A stretch of DNA of 64,000 nt from Symbiopectobacterium purcellii_A (GCF_052050035.1 NZ_CP189882.1:4092001-4156000), one strand, 5' to 3'. Shown: positions 1 to 9,086, numbered from the stretch's first letter. The notes: generated by a model not told the origin, from the sequence alone. Numbers and translations are program-made.

Positions 1-431
1 ATGTGTTTTGCCCGCTCGTCAAATTCGCTCTGCTGAGGAATTTTTTCGCGCCTTTCCTGGAGTTAAAGACGTCTTTATTGATGGGACAGAGCGACCTGTC
101 CAAAAGCCTAAGAATCTGCGTCGGCGAAAAAAAATGTATTCGGGAAAGAAAAGACAGACCACTCGAAAAGGGCTTATTATGACTGACGAAACAAGGCAAA
201 TTGGATTTATCCCCATGAGCAAAAATGGGCGCCGTCACGATAAACGCTTACTCGATAAAGTCGATATAATTCGCCATATTCCTCCTGAGGTAACCATCTG
301 GGCAGATACCGGTTTTCAAGGTATAGATAAACAGCATCCTAATACACAAATCCCAAAAAAAGGAACTCGAAAAAGACCTTTATCGCCTGAACAAAAACAA
401 GAAAATAAAATAATCTCGGGCATCCGTATTA
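1..431 (+). pseudogene. IS5-family (IS5-A) transposase, C-terminal fragment
   Basis: This is the C-terminal half of the 299-aa IS5-family transposase whose intact copy lies at 53829-54728. The two sequences agree from the window edge until position 430. There a TA dinucleotide is followed by the end of an IS630-like element, so the last ~45 residues of the transposase are missing. The 5' part lies outside the window. It cannot be active. Confidence 0.85.
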
Positions 432-1275
432 TAGCTAAACGACTTAATTTTGATTACATTATTTAAATGAGCTATTCAATTGATTTTAGACGTAAAGTGA
501 TATCTACACGGAAAAACGAAGGGTTGAGTATCCGAGAAACAGCGAAGCAATTTCGGATTGGCCCTGCCTCTGTATCGCGTTGGATTAATCAAATAGAGTC
601 AAAAGCATCGACCACGCGTCAGCGAAAGATCGATAAATCCGAGTTGATAAAAGATGTTGAACAATATCCAGATGCTTACCAAAAAGAACGTGCAGAGCGT
701 TTTGGCGTTTGTCAGAAGGCCATTTGGCAAGCGCTTAAAAAGCTGGGATTGACCTATAAAAAAAACTCTACGTCATCCGAAAGCCGACGAAAACGCCCGG
801 CAGGGATTTCAACAAAAAAAACAACAGTATGAAAAAGAAGGTAAACCTATTGTTTTTATTGATGAAAGTGGTTTTTCACACGATGCCCCACGGACTCACG
901 GCTATTCCCCAAAAGGTCAACGGTGTTTTGGCCTGAAGAACTGGGGAGCTAGGGGAAGAACAAATGTTATCGGCGCTTTATTAGGCACAACGCTGTTTGC
1001 TATCGGATTATTTGATATCAATATTAACAGCGATGTTTTCTATGCCTGGGTCACACAAGTCCTTATCCCAGTACTCCCTAAAAACAGTGTAATCATGATG
1101 GACAATGCCACTTTTCACAAAAAACATAATATTCAACAAGTCATCATCGATGCAGGGTATATGGTGGAGTATTTGCCTACATATTCGCCAGATCTTAACC
1201 CAATTGAGCATAAATGGGCACAAGCAAAAAGCAAAAAAAGAGAGATGGGTTGCGATACAGAGAGTTTGTTCTCAG
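432..1275 (+). mobile_element. IS630-like element copy 1, right end lost
   Basis: The copy starts with the IS630 left end (TAGCTAAACGACTTAATTTT) after a TA target. ORF A (467-832, 121 aa) carries a helix-turn-helix Tnp_1-like region. The DDE part (FIDESG, MMDNATFH, YSPDLNPIE motifs) continues in another frame from an A8 run at about 760. The element stops at 1275 against an IS30 element and lacks its last ~36 bp, including the right inverted repeat. The missing end points to a deletion at the IS30 junction. Confidence 0.9.
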
Positions 1276-2378
1276 GCCCCATTCCCACTCGAAACGCAAC
1301 AAAGTGACCCACTGGCCAGAGTCGGATAAAATCACCGTTCTGGCCCTACTGGAGATCCCGTTGCATGCAGGGAAAACATCTGACTCACAAAGAACGGTTC
1401 TACATCGAAAAGCGGCGTGGTGATGGGGTTAACCAGTCCACCATCGCCCGGGAACTGGAGCTTCCTCGTTCTACCATCAGCAGGGAACTCAGACGCAATA
1501 CCGACGCCGCTTTCAACGGGGTCTATTCCTGCAGAAGGGCCGAAACGTTGGCCAGAGGGCGGCGGCAGAAAACACGGCCGGACAGCGTGATTAACCAGCT
1601 TGAACCGCACATTCAGGACTTTATCAGAACGGCGCTGTCTACCCACACCTCACCTGAGGTCATCAGTGGGCGCCTGGTCCTGGAATTTGGCCTGTCCGTC
1701 AGCAAGAACTCGCTCTATCGCTATATCCAGCAGGAGCGCCGGGCCGGCGGTGAGCTGTATCAGCAGCTCCCTCATCGGGGTAAACGGTATAACTATCAGA
1801 CCGATGAGAACAAACGCGGTCCTATTCCCAACCGTGTTGGCATTGAGCAGCGGCCGGCCGTTGCTGACCTCAAGCAGGAACCCGGGCATTTCGAGATTGA
1901 CACCATCTTTGGCAAAGATCAGAAATCATTCCTGCTGACGGTGGTCGATAAAGCCGTCAAGCTGGTCATCATTCGCAAACTGCCCAACAAGCGAGCAGAG
2001 ACAGTGGTAGCGGCCTTCAGGGACATCGTTGCCAATACCTTCTGCGAGTTTAAAACCCTGACTGCTGACAACGGTTCTGAATTTTCCCAGCACGGGGAAA
2101 TTACAAAAGTCACGGGGGCACCGGTCTACTTTGCCCGGCCATATCATTCCTGGGAACGCGGGTTGAATGAGCATACCAACGGGCTGATACGGCGTTTTTA
2201 CCCGAAGGGAACGGACTTCAATTATGTCACCCATCGCAAGGTTGCAGCACTCGAACACCTGCTCAATACGCGAGGCCGAAAATCGCTGGGTTATCGTTCT
2301 CCAAATTAGGTATTTTTAACGCACTTACAGGCGGCATAATGCCCTACCGTTTTGTTGCGTTTCGACTGGGAATGGGGC
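1276..2378 (+). mobile_element. IS30-family insertion sequence
   Basis: The element is bounded by imperfect inverted repeats of about 28 bp. The left end reads GCCCCATTCCCACTCGAAAC and the right end is its near-complement at 2350-2378. It carries one transposase gene. The left neighbour is a truncated IS630 copy and the right neighbour is a kilA-N gene fragment, so the two flanks do not belong together. An adjacent deletion or recombination is likely. Confidence 0.85.
1365..2309 (+). CDS. IS30-family transposase
   Basis: This 314-aa DDE transposase has an N-terminal HTH_38-type region (residues ~5-45, LTHKERFYIEK...ISRELRRN) typical of IS30. The integrase-like core follows, with acidic residues in HFEIDTIFG, LTADNGSEF and ERGLNEHTNG. 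The ATG at 1365 is used. The protein ends at KSLGYRSPN, slightly shorter than many IS30 transposases, but all catalytic motifs are present. It probably makes an active enzyme. It catalyses cut-and-paste movement of its own element. Confidence 0.88.
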   Translation: MQGKHLTHKERFYIEKRRGDGVNQSTIARELELPRSTISRELRRNTDAAFNGVYSCRRAETLARGRRQKTRPDSVINQLEPHIQDFIRTALSTHTSPEVISGRLVLEFGLSVSKNSLYRYIQQERRAGGELYQQLPHRGKRYNYQTDENKRGPIPNRVGIEQRPAVADLKQEPGHFEIDTIFGKDQKSFLLTVVDKAVKLVIIRKLPNKRAETVVAAFRDIVANTFCEFKTLTADNGSEFSQHGEITKVTGAPVYFARPYHSWERGLNEHTNGLIRRFYPKGTDFNYVTHRKVAALEHLLNTRGRKSLGYRSPN

Positions 2379-2379
2379 T

Positions 2380-2461
2380 TAGCCCTCTGATAACCCCATC
2401 CGTTTAATTATGGATAAATGGTTATGTCTAAATTAGTTGTCATTGAAAATTCCACGATGCC
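2380..2461 (+). pseudogene. 5' fragment of a phage KilA-N gene
   Basis: About 80 bp, including a start codon at 2424 and the first ~10 codons (MSKLVVIEN), match the upstream region and start of the KilA-N gene at 20804. The fragment is joined to an IS903-like fragment at 2461. It is a second, heavily truncated copy of the same prophage locus. Confidence 0.7.
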
Positions 2462-2766
2462 TTGCTGAGAAAGAAAATCAGGCCCCTTATCCCGCCGCGA
2501 AGCGGGGCGCAATACTGGCCGGACAAGTACCATGAAGGTAATCATGCGGTGGGGAATCAGCATATGAGCGGCAGCAATGACGAGTGGAAAAAGAAAGTGG
2601 ACTATCACCGCCGTTCAGTGGCAGAAACGGCTATGTTCCGCATCAAAACTCTCCTGGGTGGCTATCTGAACCTGCGGGACTATGACGCGCAGGTGGGTGA
2701 AGCGATGGCGATGGTCAAGCGCTGCACCGGATGACGCTGTAGTGTCAAAGCGTTTCGCGGGCCAAA
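2462..2766 (+). pseudogene. IS903-like transposase fragment (second lineage)
   Basis: This 90-aa stretch matches the C-terminal third of the IS903-like transposase at 60513-61436 (RPLIPPRSGA, YHRRSVAETAMFRIKTLLGG). Many substitutions mark a separate, older lineage, also seen at 22791-23012. It has no start, no catalytic N-terminal part and no complete ends. Confidence 0.8.
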
Positions 2767-2832
2767 TATAGCCAACCGACTTAAAAATGATTACATCCTA
2801 TGCCCTGATATGCGGCAAAGAAGCATAGCTGG
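2767..2832 (-). repeat. MITE-2, truncated copy
   Basis: The first 66 bp of the 96-bp miniature element, beginning TATAGCCAACCGAC, are present. The other end is replaced by IS1-derived sequence. MITE-3 then inserted at this junction, duplicating CATAGCTGG. Confidence 0.85.
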
Positions 2833-3005
2833 GGCTTTGTTGAATAATAGGTAATCATGCTGTTTTTCCATGCCAGTTTTGGTAGAAAATGCTTGTCATC
2901 TCAGATTTTCCGTTTTCTCATGGGGTATAACTTAATGATTTTACTTTTATGAGTTCAGTCGTTTCACTGGGCTGGCAGCATAAAATCTATTTATTCAACA
3001 AAGCC
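2833..3005 (+). repeat. MITE-3, 173-bp miniature element with IS903-type ends
   Basis: Ends are GGCTTTGTTGAATAA and its complement TTATTCAACAAAGCC. The element is flanked by a perfect 9-bp duplication CATAGCTGG (2824-2832 and 3006-3014). The interior shares no obvious sequence with MITE-1 and has no ORF. It is a single copy in the window and must be moved in trans by an IS903-type transposase. Confidence 0.85.
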
Positions 3006-3035
3006 CATAGCTGGACGACTTCTGTGCCCGGCTCC

Positions 3036-3224
3036 GGCTTTGTTGAATAATTTAAAATACTGATTTAAATGGGTATTATAAAATTTTAACGACTAAATTT
3101 TACTACCGTAATGCTTTTTATTGTGCTAACTATTTGATTTATCGCTCTAACAAAATACATTTTCTGTACATGCATCCCACCTAAAGAAGTTGTAAATCAA
3201 AACGTTAAATTATTCAACAAAGCC
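3036..3224 (+). repeat. MITE-1 (189 bp), diverged subtype
   Basis: IS903-type ends (GGCTTTGTTGAATAA) are flanked by the 9-bp duplication CCCGGCTCC (3027-3035 and 3225-3233). It shares a subtype with the copy at 10517-10705. Confidence 0.92.
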
Positions 3225-3300
3225 CCCGGCTCCACGCTCTGTGCCACTTGGCCCGGTGTAAGTTTTTAAATGACGCAGAACGGTATTGAGACTTATACGT

Positions 3301-3489
3301 GGCTTTGTTGAATAATTTAACATGCTGATTTACATAATTATTATAACACTTCAACAACTAAGTTTTCCAGCCGTAATGCTTTTTATTGTGCTAACTACTT
3401 GATTTGTCGTTCTAACAAAATACAGTCTCTGTACATGCATTCTAACTAAAGAAGATGTAAATCAAACGGTTAAATTATTCAACAAAGCC
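3301..3489 (+). repeat. MITE-1 (189 bp)
   Basis: The flanking 9-bp duplication is CTTATACGT (3292-3300 and 3490-3498). It is a third sequence subtype, near-identical to the copy at 33018-33206, and sits inside the IS1 remnant. Confidence 0.92.
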
Positions 3490-3627
3490 CTTATACGTAA
3501 GAGTCTTGCGGTATCTCGGCATCCAGAGCCATTCATTGCCATATCAACAATGGTCTGATGGGTTTCAGGTTTCGCACCCTTGTAACGAAAGTTGAGCTGG
3601 AAGGTCTTCAGACATTGATTACAACGA

Positions 3628-3816
3628 GGCTTTGTTGAATAATTTAAGATACTGATTTATATAAGCATTATAAAATTTCAACGACTAATTTTTCCTCTCG
3701 GAATGCTTTTTATTGTGCTAACTATTTGATTTGTCGTTCTAACAAAATACATTCTCTGTAAATGCATTCTAACTAAAGAAGATGTAAATCAAACGGTTAA
3801 ATTATTCAACAAAGCC
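3628..3816 (+). repeat. MITE-1 (189 bp), main subtype
   Basis: The flanking 9-bp duplication is TTACAACGA (3619-3627 and 3817-3825). This is the main, most homogeneous subtype in the window. Confidence 0.93.
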
Positions 3817-4019
3817 TTACAACGATAAAGCTGCGCACCTGAAATGGAATGACAGTTTCGGATAACCCCCTGTATTTCAGAATAGCAGGGACAAACCACA
3901 TCAATCTTTGCCATCAACTCATCCAAAAGGCAAAGAATAAAACAACACTAAATCTGAGTGACTACCAATTTATTTAACAGAGCCCTTCTGCGACAGCGGA
4001 AAAGGGGCGGCGATAGCGG

Positions 4020-4115
4020 TATAGCCAAACGACATTATTTTGATAACAGCCAGCTATGATTCTTTGCCGCATATCAGGGCATAGGATGTAATCATTTTTA
4101 AGTCGGTTGGCTATA
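4020..4115 (+). repeat. MITE-2 (96 bp with TA repeats)
   Basis: A complete copy bounded by TA on both sides, with ends TAGCCAAACGAC and GTCGGTTGGCTA. It lies about 105 bp upstream of the polygalacturonase start and could carry or displace promoter elements. It is the only MITE-2 copy not inside another mobile element. Confidence 0.9.
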
Positions 4116-4220
4116 ACACGAAGTATAACTTTGTGACACTTTCTTAAGCGGCAACGAGAGAACTGCGTCTGCGATTCTGTTTTAATTATAGTTTGAAAGA
4201 AAACAACACAGGCTATACCG

Positions 4221-5537
4221 ATGCAAGCAAAAACACTCAAAACATTACTGTCGCTTTGCCTCACATGTTTATTGAGTACCGTGCACGCCGCCGATCGTCG
4301 GCAGGTGCAGGAGCCCACATACCCGCAGCAAATTTGTACCACCCTGAATCCCGAGCCCGGAAACAATCAGCAACGGATTCAGCTGGCCATCGATAACTGC
4401 CCTGAGGGTCAAGCCGTTCAATTAATCGCCGCCAACGACCAAAATACCTTTTTAAGCGGCCCACTGAGTATACGTTCCGGCATATGGCTATGGGTGGATA
4501 AAGGTGCCGTGCTCGCAGCCTCCGCCAACCCCACCGATTACGACAAAGGCAATGGTATTTGCGGCACGATCAGCGATCAGAAGGGGCAATGTCAGCCCTT
4601 TATTCATATTGATAACGTACAGGGCGGCGGCCTGGTCGGCGAAGGTACAATTGATGGGCGTGGCAACCAGATCATGGAAGGTACAACTGAAACCTGGTGG
4701 CAGTTGGCGCGACGTGCGCAAAAGGAAGGGGGCTACCAGAACGTGCCTCGTCTTATTCAGGTGGATAACGCCAAAAATCTGATCTTTTATCACATCCATT
4801 TAATCAACTCGCCTAACTTTCATCTGGCGCTGAGTAAAGTACAAGGGATCACGGTGTGGGGAGTTGTTATCGATACCCCAGCAGATGCGCGTAATACGGA
4901 CGGTATCGATCCCGGGGCAGCAACCGATGTGACAATAGCGAAAAGTTTTATCCGCACCGGTGATGACAATATTGCGATTAAAGCAGGCAACAATGGGCCA
5001 ACACGTTTTATCTCTATTCTGGATAACCACTTCTATTCCGGTCATGGCATGTCTATCGGTAGTGAAACCAACAGCGGCGTCAGCTATATTCTAATTAAAG
5101 ATCTTACCTTGGATGGAACAACATCAGGCATCAGAATTAAAAGTGATTCCAGCCGTGGTGGAATCGTTGAAAACGTCAAGTATGAGAATGTCTGTTTACG
5201 CAATAATATATTCCCGATTACGATGGATACGGCTTATGAAGGCAAAAAGGGCAACCTAATTCCCTGGTACCACGATATTTTGCTGAAAAATGTGTCCGGT
5301 AACGGCGGCAATGTGTTACTTAACGGCTATGATAGCGATCATCCTCTTGAGGTGACCTTTGACGGTGTGAAAATCCATAATCTTCAGGGCTGGCATCAAC
5401 AGAACGCCCTTGTTCATGTGGCCGAAGGCGGTTTAACCCCAGCGCCCTCGACCATCCCCGACACACCAGCGGTGGAAACTGCGTGTACCTGTGAAGACAA
5501 ATGGCTGTCTTTCCCGCTGTCAGCGCCAATGATATAA
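4221..5537 (+). CDS. Secreted polygalacturonase, GH28 family
   Basis: This 438-aa protein hydrolyses alpha-1,4 galacturonan of pectin. It starts with a Sec signal peptide (MQAKTLKTLLSLCLTCLL...VHA, cleavage near residue 24). The four GH28 signatures occur in order at about residues 230-300: NTDGID, GDDNIAIK, GHGMSIGSE and IRIKSD. These supply the three catalytic Asp residues, the His and the Lys. The length fits bacterial endopolygalacturonases of soft-rot bacteria. No neighbour belongs to pectin catabolism; the gene stands alone between mobile elements. The frame is fully open, so it is probably functional. Whether it acts endo or exo cannot be decided from the sequence. Confidence 0.92.
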   Translation: MQAKTLKTLLSLCLTCLLSTVHAADRRQVQEPTYPQQICTTLNPEPGNNQQRIQLAIDNCPEGQAVQLIAANDQNTFLSGPLSIRSGIWLWVDKGAVLAASANPTDYDKGNGICGTISDQKGQCQPFIHIDNVQGGGLVGEGTIDGRGNQIMEGTTETWWQLARRAQKEGGYQNVPRLIQVDNAKNLIFYHIHLINSPNFHLALSKVQGITVWGVVIDTPADARNTDGIDPGAATDVTIAKSFIRTGDDNIAIKAGNNGPTRFISILDNHFYSGHGMSIGSETNSGVSYILIKDLTLDGTTSGIRIKSDSSRGGIVENVKYENVCLRNNIFPITMDTAYEGKKGNLIPWYHDILLKNVSGNGGNVLLNGYDSDHPLEVTFDGVKIHNLQGWHQQNALVHVAEGGLTPAPSTIPDTPAVETACTCEDKWLSFPLSAPMI

Positions 5538-5619
5538 GACTGTAATTCACCATTTGGATTGTCCGCTCCAGCCAAGATGTTGTTTCCTTCAGGTTCTCAT
5601 ACCAGAAAGGACATCGACA

Positions 5620-5740
5620 TGCTGAGCAGAGAGGACTTTTACATGATAAAGCAAATGCGTAAGCAAGGTGCGTACATTGTCGATATCGCGACTCAGGTTG
5701 GTTGTTCTGAGCGTACCGTCAGACGGTATCTTAAATGGCT
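5620..5740 (+). pseudogene. IS21-family istA, N-terminal fragment
   Basis: The ATG at 5620 starts MLSREDFYMIKQMRKQGAYI followed by DIATQVGCSERTVRRYLK. This is the N-terminal helix-turn-helix of IstA transposases of IS21. The reading frame leaves IstA similarity at about 5740 and ends at 5771 in unrelated sequence. Only ~40 of about 500 residues remain. Confidence 0.8.
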
Positions 5741-5851
5741 CTGTCGCATTAGTGAGATGAAGTTTGCATAAGGTGTGTTGTCGATTATTTAGGCAACCAA
5801 CAGATAAAATGATCCTGCAGGTGACAAACTCTGACTTTTCGGGTGTTGATA

Positions 5852-6030
5852 GGCTTTGTTGGATAAATCGAACTTTTAGGAGATTGGCGGATCTTATCAC
5901 TACAGTCGTTTCAGCATAGGGTTCCCATGGCAAAGCAAACGTTTAAAATCACCAACTGGTCCGTCTACAAAATGCTCTCAGGCAGCGCGGTTCATTGACA
6001 GTCTGGTTTCAAGCTCCTGGAAATATAGGG
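5852..6030 (+). pseudogene. IS903-like transposase, decayed N-terminal fragment
   Basis: The fragment begins with a mutated IS903-type end (GCTTTGTTGGATAAATC) followed by ATG at 5929. The first residues, MAKQTFKITNW, match the intact copy at 60513-61436. A frameshift ends the reading frame after about 20 residues. From 6031 to about 6210 no coding or repeat signal is visible. Confidence 0.7.
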
Positions 6031-6228
6031 ACAAATCCACATCCCGACAAAGAGAATCTGTTCTAGTCGCTAACGAAGAAATGTTTACAGTTTGTTAAGA
6101 ACCTGACTGACCCTAATAATCCGCGCCAGACACAGCCCCATTTCTACGACAGCCTGTTTCCAAGGCTCTTAGGCGTCATGATGAACGGTGTAGCAGTGTA
6201 AACCAACATATTGACGCAAGGAGAACCC

Positions 6229-6285
6229 ATGCGCTATAGTCAAGCTGCATCTGCAAATTCAGGTGCCGGGTTTCGAACCCCGTAG
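6229..6285 (+). CDS. Phage leader peptide, Icd/ash-type, 18 aa
   Basis: A short ORF (MRYSQAASANSGAGFRTP) has a good ribosome binding site (AAGGAG about 6 nt upstream). Its start resembles the conserved beginning of Icd/ash-type proteins found upstream of Rha genes in enterobacterial prophages. A near copy is at 23034. In this copy a stop ends the peptide. An open frame starting just before the terminator at 6305 continues towards the rha start, so the longer Icd-like protein has probably decayed. The family assignment is from memory of the motif, not from a search. Confidence 0.5.
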   Translation: MRYSQAASANSGAGFRTP

Positions 6286-6304
6286 GGATTGTCGCGACAG
6301 AATG

Positions 6305-6327
6305 ACACGCCGCGAGCGTGTTTTTTT
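6305..6327 (+). terminator. Terminator hairpin in phage leader
   Basis: A 6-bp stem ACACGC / GCGTGT with loop CGCGA is followed by a run of T residues. The same hairpin is conserved upstream of the second rha copy (23111-23133). It lies between leader ORF and rha, a layout suited to transcriptional attenuation. Confidence 0.7.
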
Positions 6328-6489
6328 ATGTCGCAATTCAGCTTCATCTCAATGGTGGGCTGGATAGGGCTACCGAAAGGTAGGCCGGATGACAATCCCG
6401 GTAGTTCGAACCCTGTTCAGTTCACCACCAGTTATAGAGATTCGAACCTCTTGGTGGTGGTTAAATTTAGATTGTCACCGGAGGTCATT

Positions 6490-7011
6490 ATGACACTTCA
6501 CTCATCCCTTGCTGCACCTAAAGTTACTATTCACAATGGTAAAGCTGTAACCACTTCGCTGGACGTTGCTGATTATTTCGGCAAGCTACATAAAAATGTC
6601 ATCCAGAAGATAGAATTCTTGGATTGTTCTTCTGAATTTACAAAGCTGAATTTTAAGCTTTGCCATAAAAACAATGAGTTGCAGAACGGCAAGCCTCAGC
6701 CATACTATGAAATGACCAAAGACGGCTTCGTCTTCCTCGTCATGGGCTTCACGGGAAAAAAGGCAGCAGCGTTCAACGAAGCGTACATTGCGGAGTTTAA
6801 CCGCATGGAAGAGCGGCTTCATGGAGCAGTTGCCGTCAGTGGCGTAACCAGCGAAATCTTACTCACCCTTCAAGATAATAAAGTCATCAGCTCCCGGCCC
6901 ATCGCTGACAACGAGTATGTTGCCAGCCTCGATACATTGTTCGAGATTGCGCGCCGAGCTGACTATCTCATCATACACAAAGACGATCTGATTAAAAAGC
7001 TCGCTAGCTAA
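6490..7011 (+). CDS. Phage regulatory protein, Rha family
   Basis: This 173-aa protein starts at ATG 6490 behind a strong GGAGGT site 5 nt away, rather than at the earlier in-frame codons that overlap the leader. The Rha domain spans about residues 10-110 (ITTS/TTSLDVADYFGKLHKNVIQKIE, PYYEMTKDGFVFLVMGFTGKKAAAFNEAYIAEFNRME). The C-terminal ~60 residues are variable. Rha-type proteins are prophage regulators with poorly known targets. A truncated paralogue lies at 23293. The stop at 7009-7011 precedes a 60-bp gap and the antirepressor gene. Confidence 0.82.
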   Translation: MTLHSSLAAPKVTIHNGKAVTTSLDVADYFGKLHKNVIQKIEFLDCSSEFTKLNFKLCHKNNELQNGKPQPYYEMTKDGFVFLVMGFTGKKAAAFNEAYIAEFNRMEERLHGAVAVSGVTSEILLTLQDNKVISSRPIADNEYVASLDTLFEIARRADYLIIHKDDLIKKLAS

Positions 7012-7078
7012 TCACCAATCACGCCCCGGTATCGCGCCGGGGTTCCATTAATCACATTAACTTGTGAGGATATTGATC

Positions 7079-8710
7079 ATGCAAAATTTAACCATTGCAC
7101 AAACATTAACCATGTCCAGCCGTGAGATTGCTGAACTTACAGAAAAGCGCCATCCAGATGTAAAACGAGACATTGAACGAATGATTTTTGACCTACAGGG
7201 AGATGTGAGCAAATTTGCGCACATCTATCTGGACTCCATGAATCGCCAGCAGACTGAGTACCTACTCGACCGCGACCACACCGAATGCCTGCTTACCGGC
7301 TATAGCGCTGTTCACCGTATGCGCGTTATCAAACGCTGGCATGACCTCGAAAAACTGGCGGCTACACCTGCCTTGCCGGAAAACTACATCTCTGCGCTGG
7401 AAGCACTGCTGGAATCGAAAAAGAGTGAAGCTGCACTGATACTGGTCAACAAAGAACAGGAGGCCGAAATCCACGACCTCAAGAGCTTGTTCAAGGAGGG
7501 TATGACCCCTACCCAGTTTTGCAAAATGCTCAACGGTGTTAACACCCAGAAAGTGAACCAGTGGTTAGCTGAGCGTAACTGGCTCTATAGCCAAGCGACT
7601 TAATTTTGATTACACCATATGGACTGAGAACAAACTCTCTGTATCGCAACCCATCTCTCTTTTTTTGCTTTTTGCTTGTGCCCATTTATGCTCAATTGGG
7701 TTAAGATCTGGCGAATATGTAGGCAAATACTCCACCATATACCCTGCATCGATGATGACTTGTTGAATATTATGTTTTTTGTGAAAAGTGGCATTGTCCA
7801 TCATGATTACACTGTTTTTAGGGAGTACTGGGATAAGGACTTGTGTGACCCAGGCATAGAAAACATCGCTGTTAATATTGATATCAAATAATCCGATAGC
7901 AAACAGCGTTGTGCCTAATAAAGCGCCGATAACATTTGTTCTTCCCCTAGCTCCCCAGTTCTTCAGGCCAAAACACCGTTGACCTTTTGGGGAATAGCCG
8001 TGAGTCCGTGGGGCATCGTGTGAAAAACCACTTTCATCAATAAAAACAATAGGTTTACCTTCTTTTTCATACTGTTGTTTTTTTTGTTGAAATCCCTGCC
8101 GGGCGTTTTCGTCGGCTTTCGGATGACGTAGAGTTTTTTTTATAGGTCAATCCCAGCTTTTTAAGCGCTTGCCAAATGGCCTTCTGACAAACGCCAAAAC
8201 GCTCTGCACGTTCTTTTTGGTAAGCATCTGGATATTGTTCAACATCTTTTATCAACTCGGATTTATCGATCTTTCGCTGACGCGTGGTCGATGCTTTTGA
8301 CTCTATTTGATTAATCCAACGCGATACAGAGGCAGGGCCAATCCGAAATTGCTTCGCTGTTTCTCGGATACTCAACCCTTCGTTTTTCCGTGTAGATATC
8401 ACTTTACGTCTAAAATCAATTGAATAGCTCATTTAAATAATGTAATCAAAATTAAGTCGTTTAGCTATACAACGAAAGCCAATCCGGTACCCGTTGGCGT
8501 GCAACATCCTACTCTCGCGACAAATACCTGACTGAGCACCAACATCTGATTAGCGTTCATGGTGCCGATGACTTCATTAAGCAACAGCCGGTACTCCTTC
8601 GCAAAGGCGCTGAGCGCATCTATGACTTATACCGTCGTGGCAAAGTGCCCATGAAACTCCACTGGAATGGCGATTTTACCCACCAAAAGCACGTCAGCCT
8701 TGCATCGTGA
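7079..8710 (+). pseudogene. Phage antirepressor (Rha/KilAC type) split by IS630
   Basis: The 5' part (7079-7587) encodes MQNLTIAQTLTMSSREIAEL with an N-terminal Rha/antirepressor-like DNA-binding region. A C-terminal region (FKEGMTPTQFCKMLNGVNTQKVNQWL) resembles KilAC/antirepressor C-termini. An IS630-like element sits at 7588-8467 in a TA. Removing it and one TA restores the frame exactly (NWLY-NESQSGTRW) through a stop at 8708-8710, giving about 250 aa. The insertion is the only visible lesion, so it is likely recent. Confidence 0.8.
7588..8467 (-). mobile_element. IS630-like element copy 2, 880 bp, complete
   Basis: Both ends are present (TAGCCAAGCGACTTAATTTT and the complement of TAGCTAAACGACTTAATTTT). 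TA repeats lie at 7586-7587 and 8468-8469. ORF A is 8067-8432 on the minus strand. The DDE domain lies in a second frame ending at 7610. The two frames are separated at an A8 run, as in every other copy. Confidence 0.93.
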
Positions 8711-8721
8711 GAGGTTTACGC

Positions 8722-8796
8722 ATGCAAAACTTAATATCTGAACATATTTTAACCATAACCAGCCGCTACGAGCGGTTTTTTTTTACGCCTGAATGA
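8722..8796 (+). CDS. Phage mini-ORF (24 aa) spanning a terminator
   Basis: The ATG at 8722 encodes MQNLISEHILTITSRYERFF plus four residues. The frame contains the terminator hairpin at 8763-8784. Its stop overlaps an ATG by ATGA at 8793-8796. The first residues echo the antirepressor start (MQNL). It is unclear whether it is translated; it could be a leader peptide. Confidence 0.35.
   Translation: MQNLISEHILTITSRYERFFFTPE
8763..8784 (+). terminator. Terminator hairpin within phage mini-ORF
   Basis: Stem CCGCT / AGCGG with loop ACG is followed by nine T residues. It lies between the antirepressor and the downstream small phage genes. Confidence 0.65.
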
Positions 8797-8807
8797 AGGA
8801 GATGAAG

Positions 8808-9086
8808 ATGGGTGGGTATACGAAAGGCCCGTGGAAATGGTGGATGAGTAATAGTTTTCGCCGCCTGAGTGGGCCAGACGGCAAGGATGGTGGCGTAATT
8901 TGCCCAACCGTGAGCAGAAGTGATGGGCATCCTGATTTAATCGTGAGAAAAGCTGATATGGCGCTTATTGAGTCGGCACCGGATTTGCTTGAGGCGCTGG
9001 AAGCAGTGGTTCGTGTTGCAGACAGAGATACCGTCGAGTTCAACATGGCCCGTGCAGCCATTGCTAAAGCAAAAGGTGGATCATGA
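8808..9086 (+). CDS. Small phage protein of unknown function
   Basis: The start at 8808 is preferred because AAGGAG (8796-8801) lies 6 nt upstream. The in-frame ATGs at 8793 and 8802 are badly spaced. The 92-aa product (MGGYTKGPWKWW..., ending ADMALIESAPDLLEALEAVV...) resembles a widespread small phage family with a GPW start and an ALI-APDLLEAL motif. No function is assigned to that family as far as I know. Its stop overlaps the next start by ATGA (9083-9086), which suggests translational coupling. Confidence 0.65.
   Translation: MGGYTKGPWKWWMSNSFRRLSGPDGKDGGVICPTVSRSDGHPDLIVRKADMALIESAPDLLEALEAVVRVADRDTVEFNMARAAIAKAKGGS

Larger units (their letters stand above)
3006..3914 (-). pseudogene. 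IS1-family insA remnant split by three MITE-1 copies
   Basis: After removing the three MITE-1 insertions and one copy of each duplication, the minus strand reads an InsA-like protein. It starts near 3914 (MAKIDVVCPCYS) and continues through YRCNQCLKTFQLNF, HQTIVDMAMNGSGCRDTARLL and LNTVLRHLK. These are the zinc-finger and helix-turn-helix hallmarks of IS1 InsA. The insB part and clear IS1 ends are not visible. It is not functional. Confidence 0.8.

Noticed and set aside
467..832. 121-aa helix-turn-helix protein as a stand-alone regulator
   Set aside because: It recurs in every IS630-like copy and is the N-terminal part of the transposase.
3036..3816. Closely spaced near-identical 189-bp units looking like a CRISPR or tandem repeat array
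   Set aside because: Each unit has its own 9-bp target duplication and unit spacing follows the IS1 sequence they interrupt; there are no short repeats with unique spacers and no cas genes.
5740..5851. IS6-like terminus GGCTCTGTCGCA after the istA fragment
   Set aside because: The similarity covers about 10 bases only and no partner end or transposase is visible.
6250..6330. Possible tRNA because of GTGCCGGGTTTCGAACCCCG
   Set aside because: The T-arm-like hairpin has no matching acceptor stem, D-arm or anticodon arm around it, and the same region is explained by a phage leader ORF and terminator.
7676..7891. 71-aa ORF beginning MCPFMLNWVKIW
   Set aside because: It is the antisense shadow of the IS630 DDE domain and recurs with each copy.
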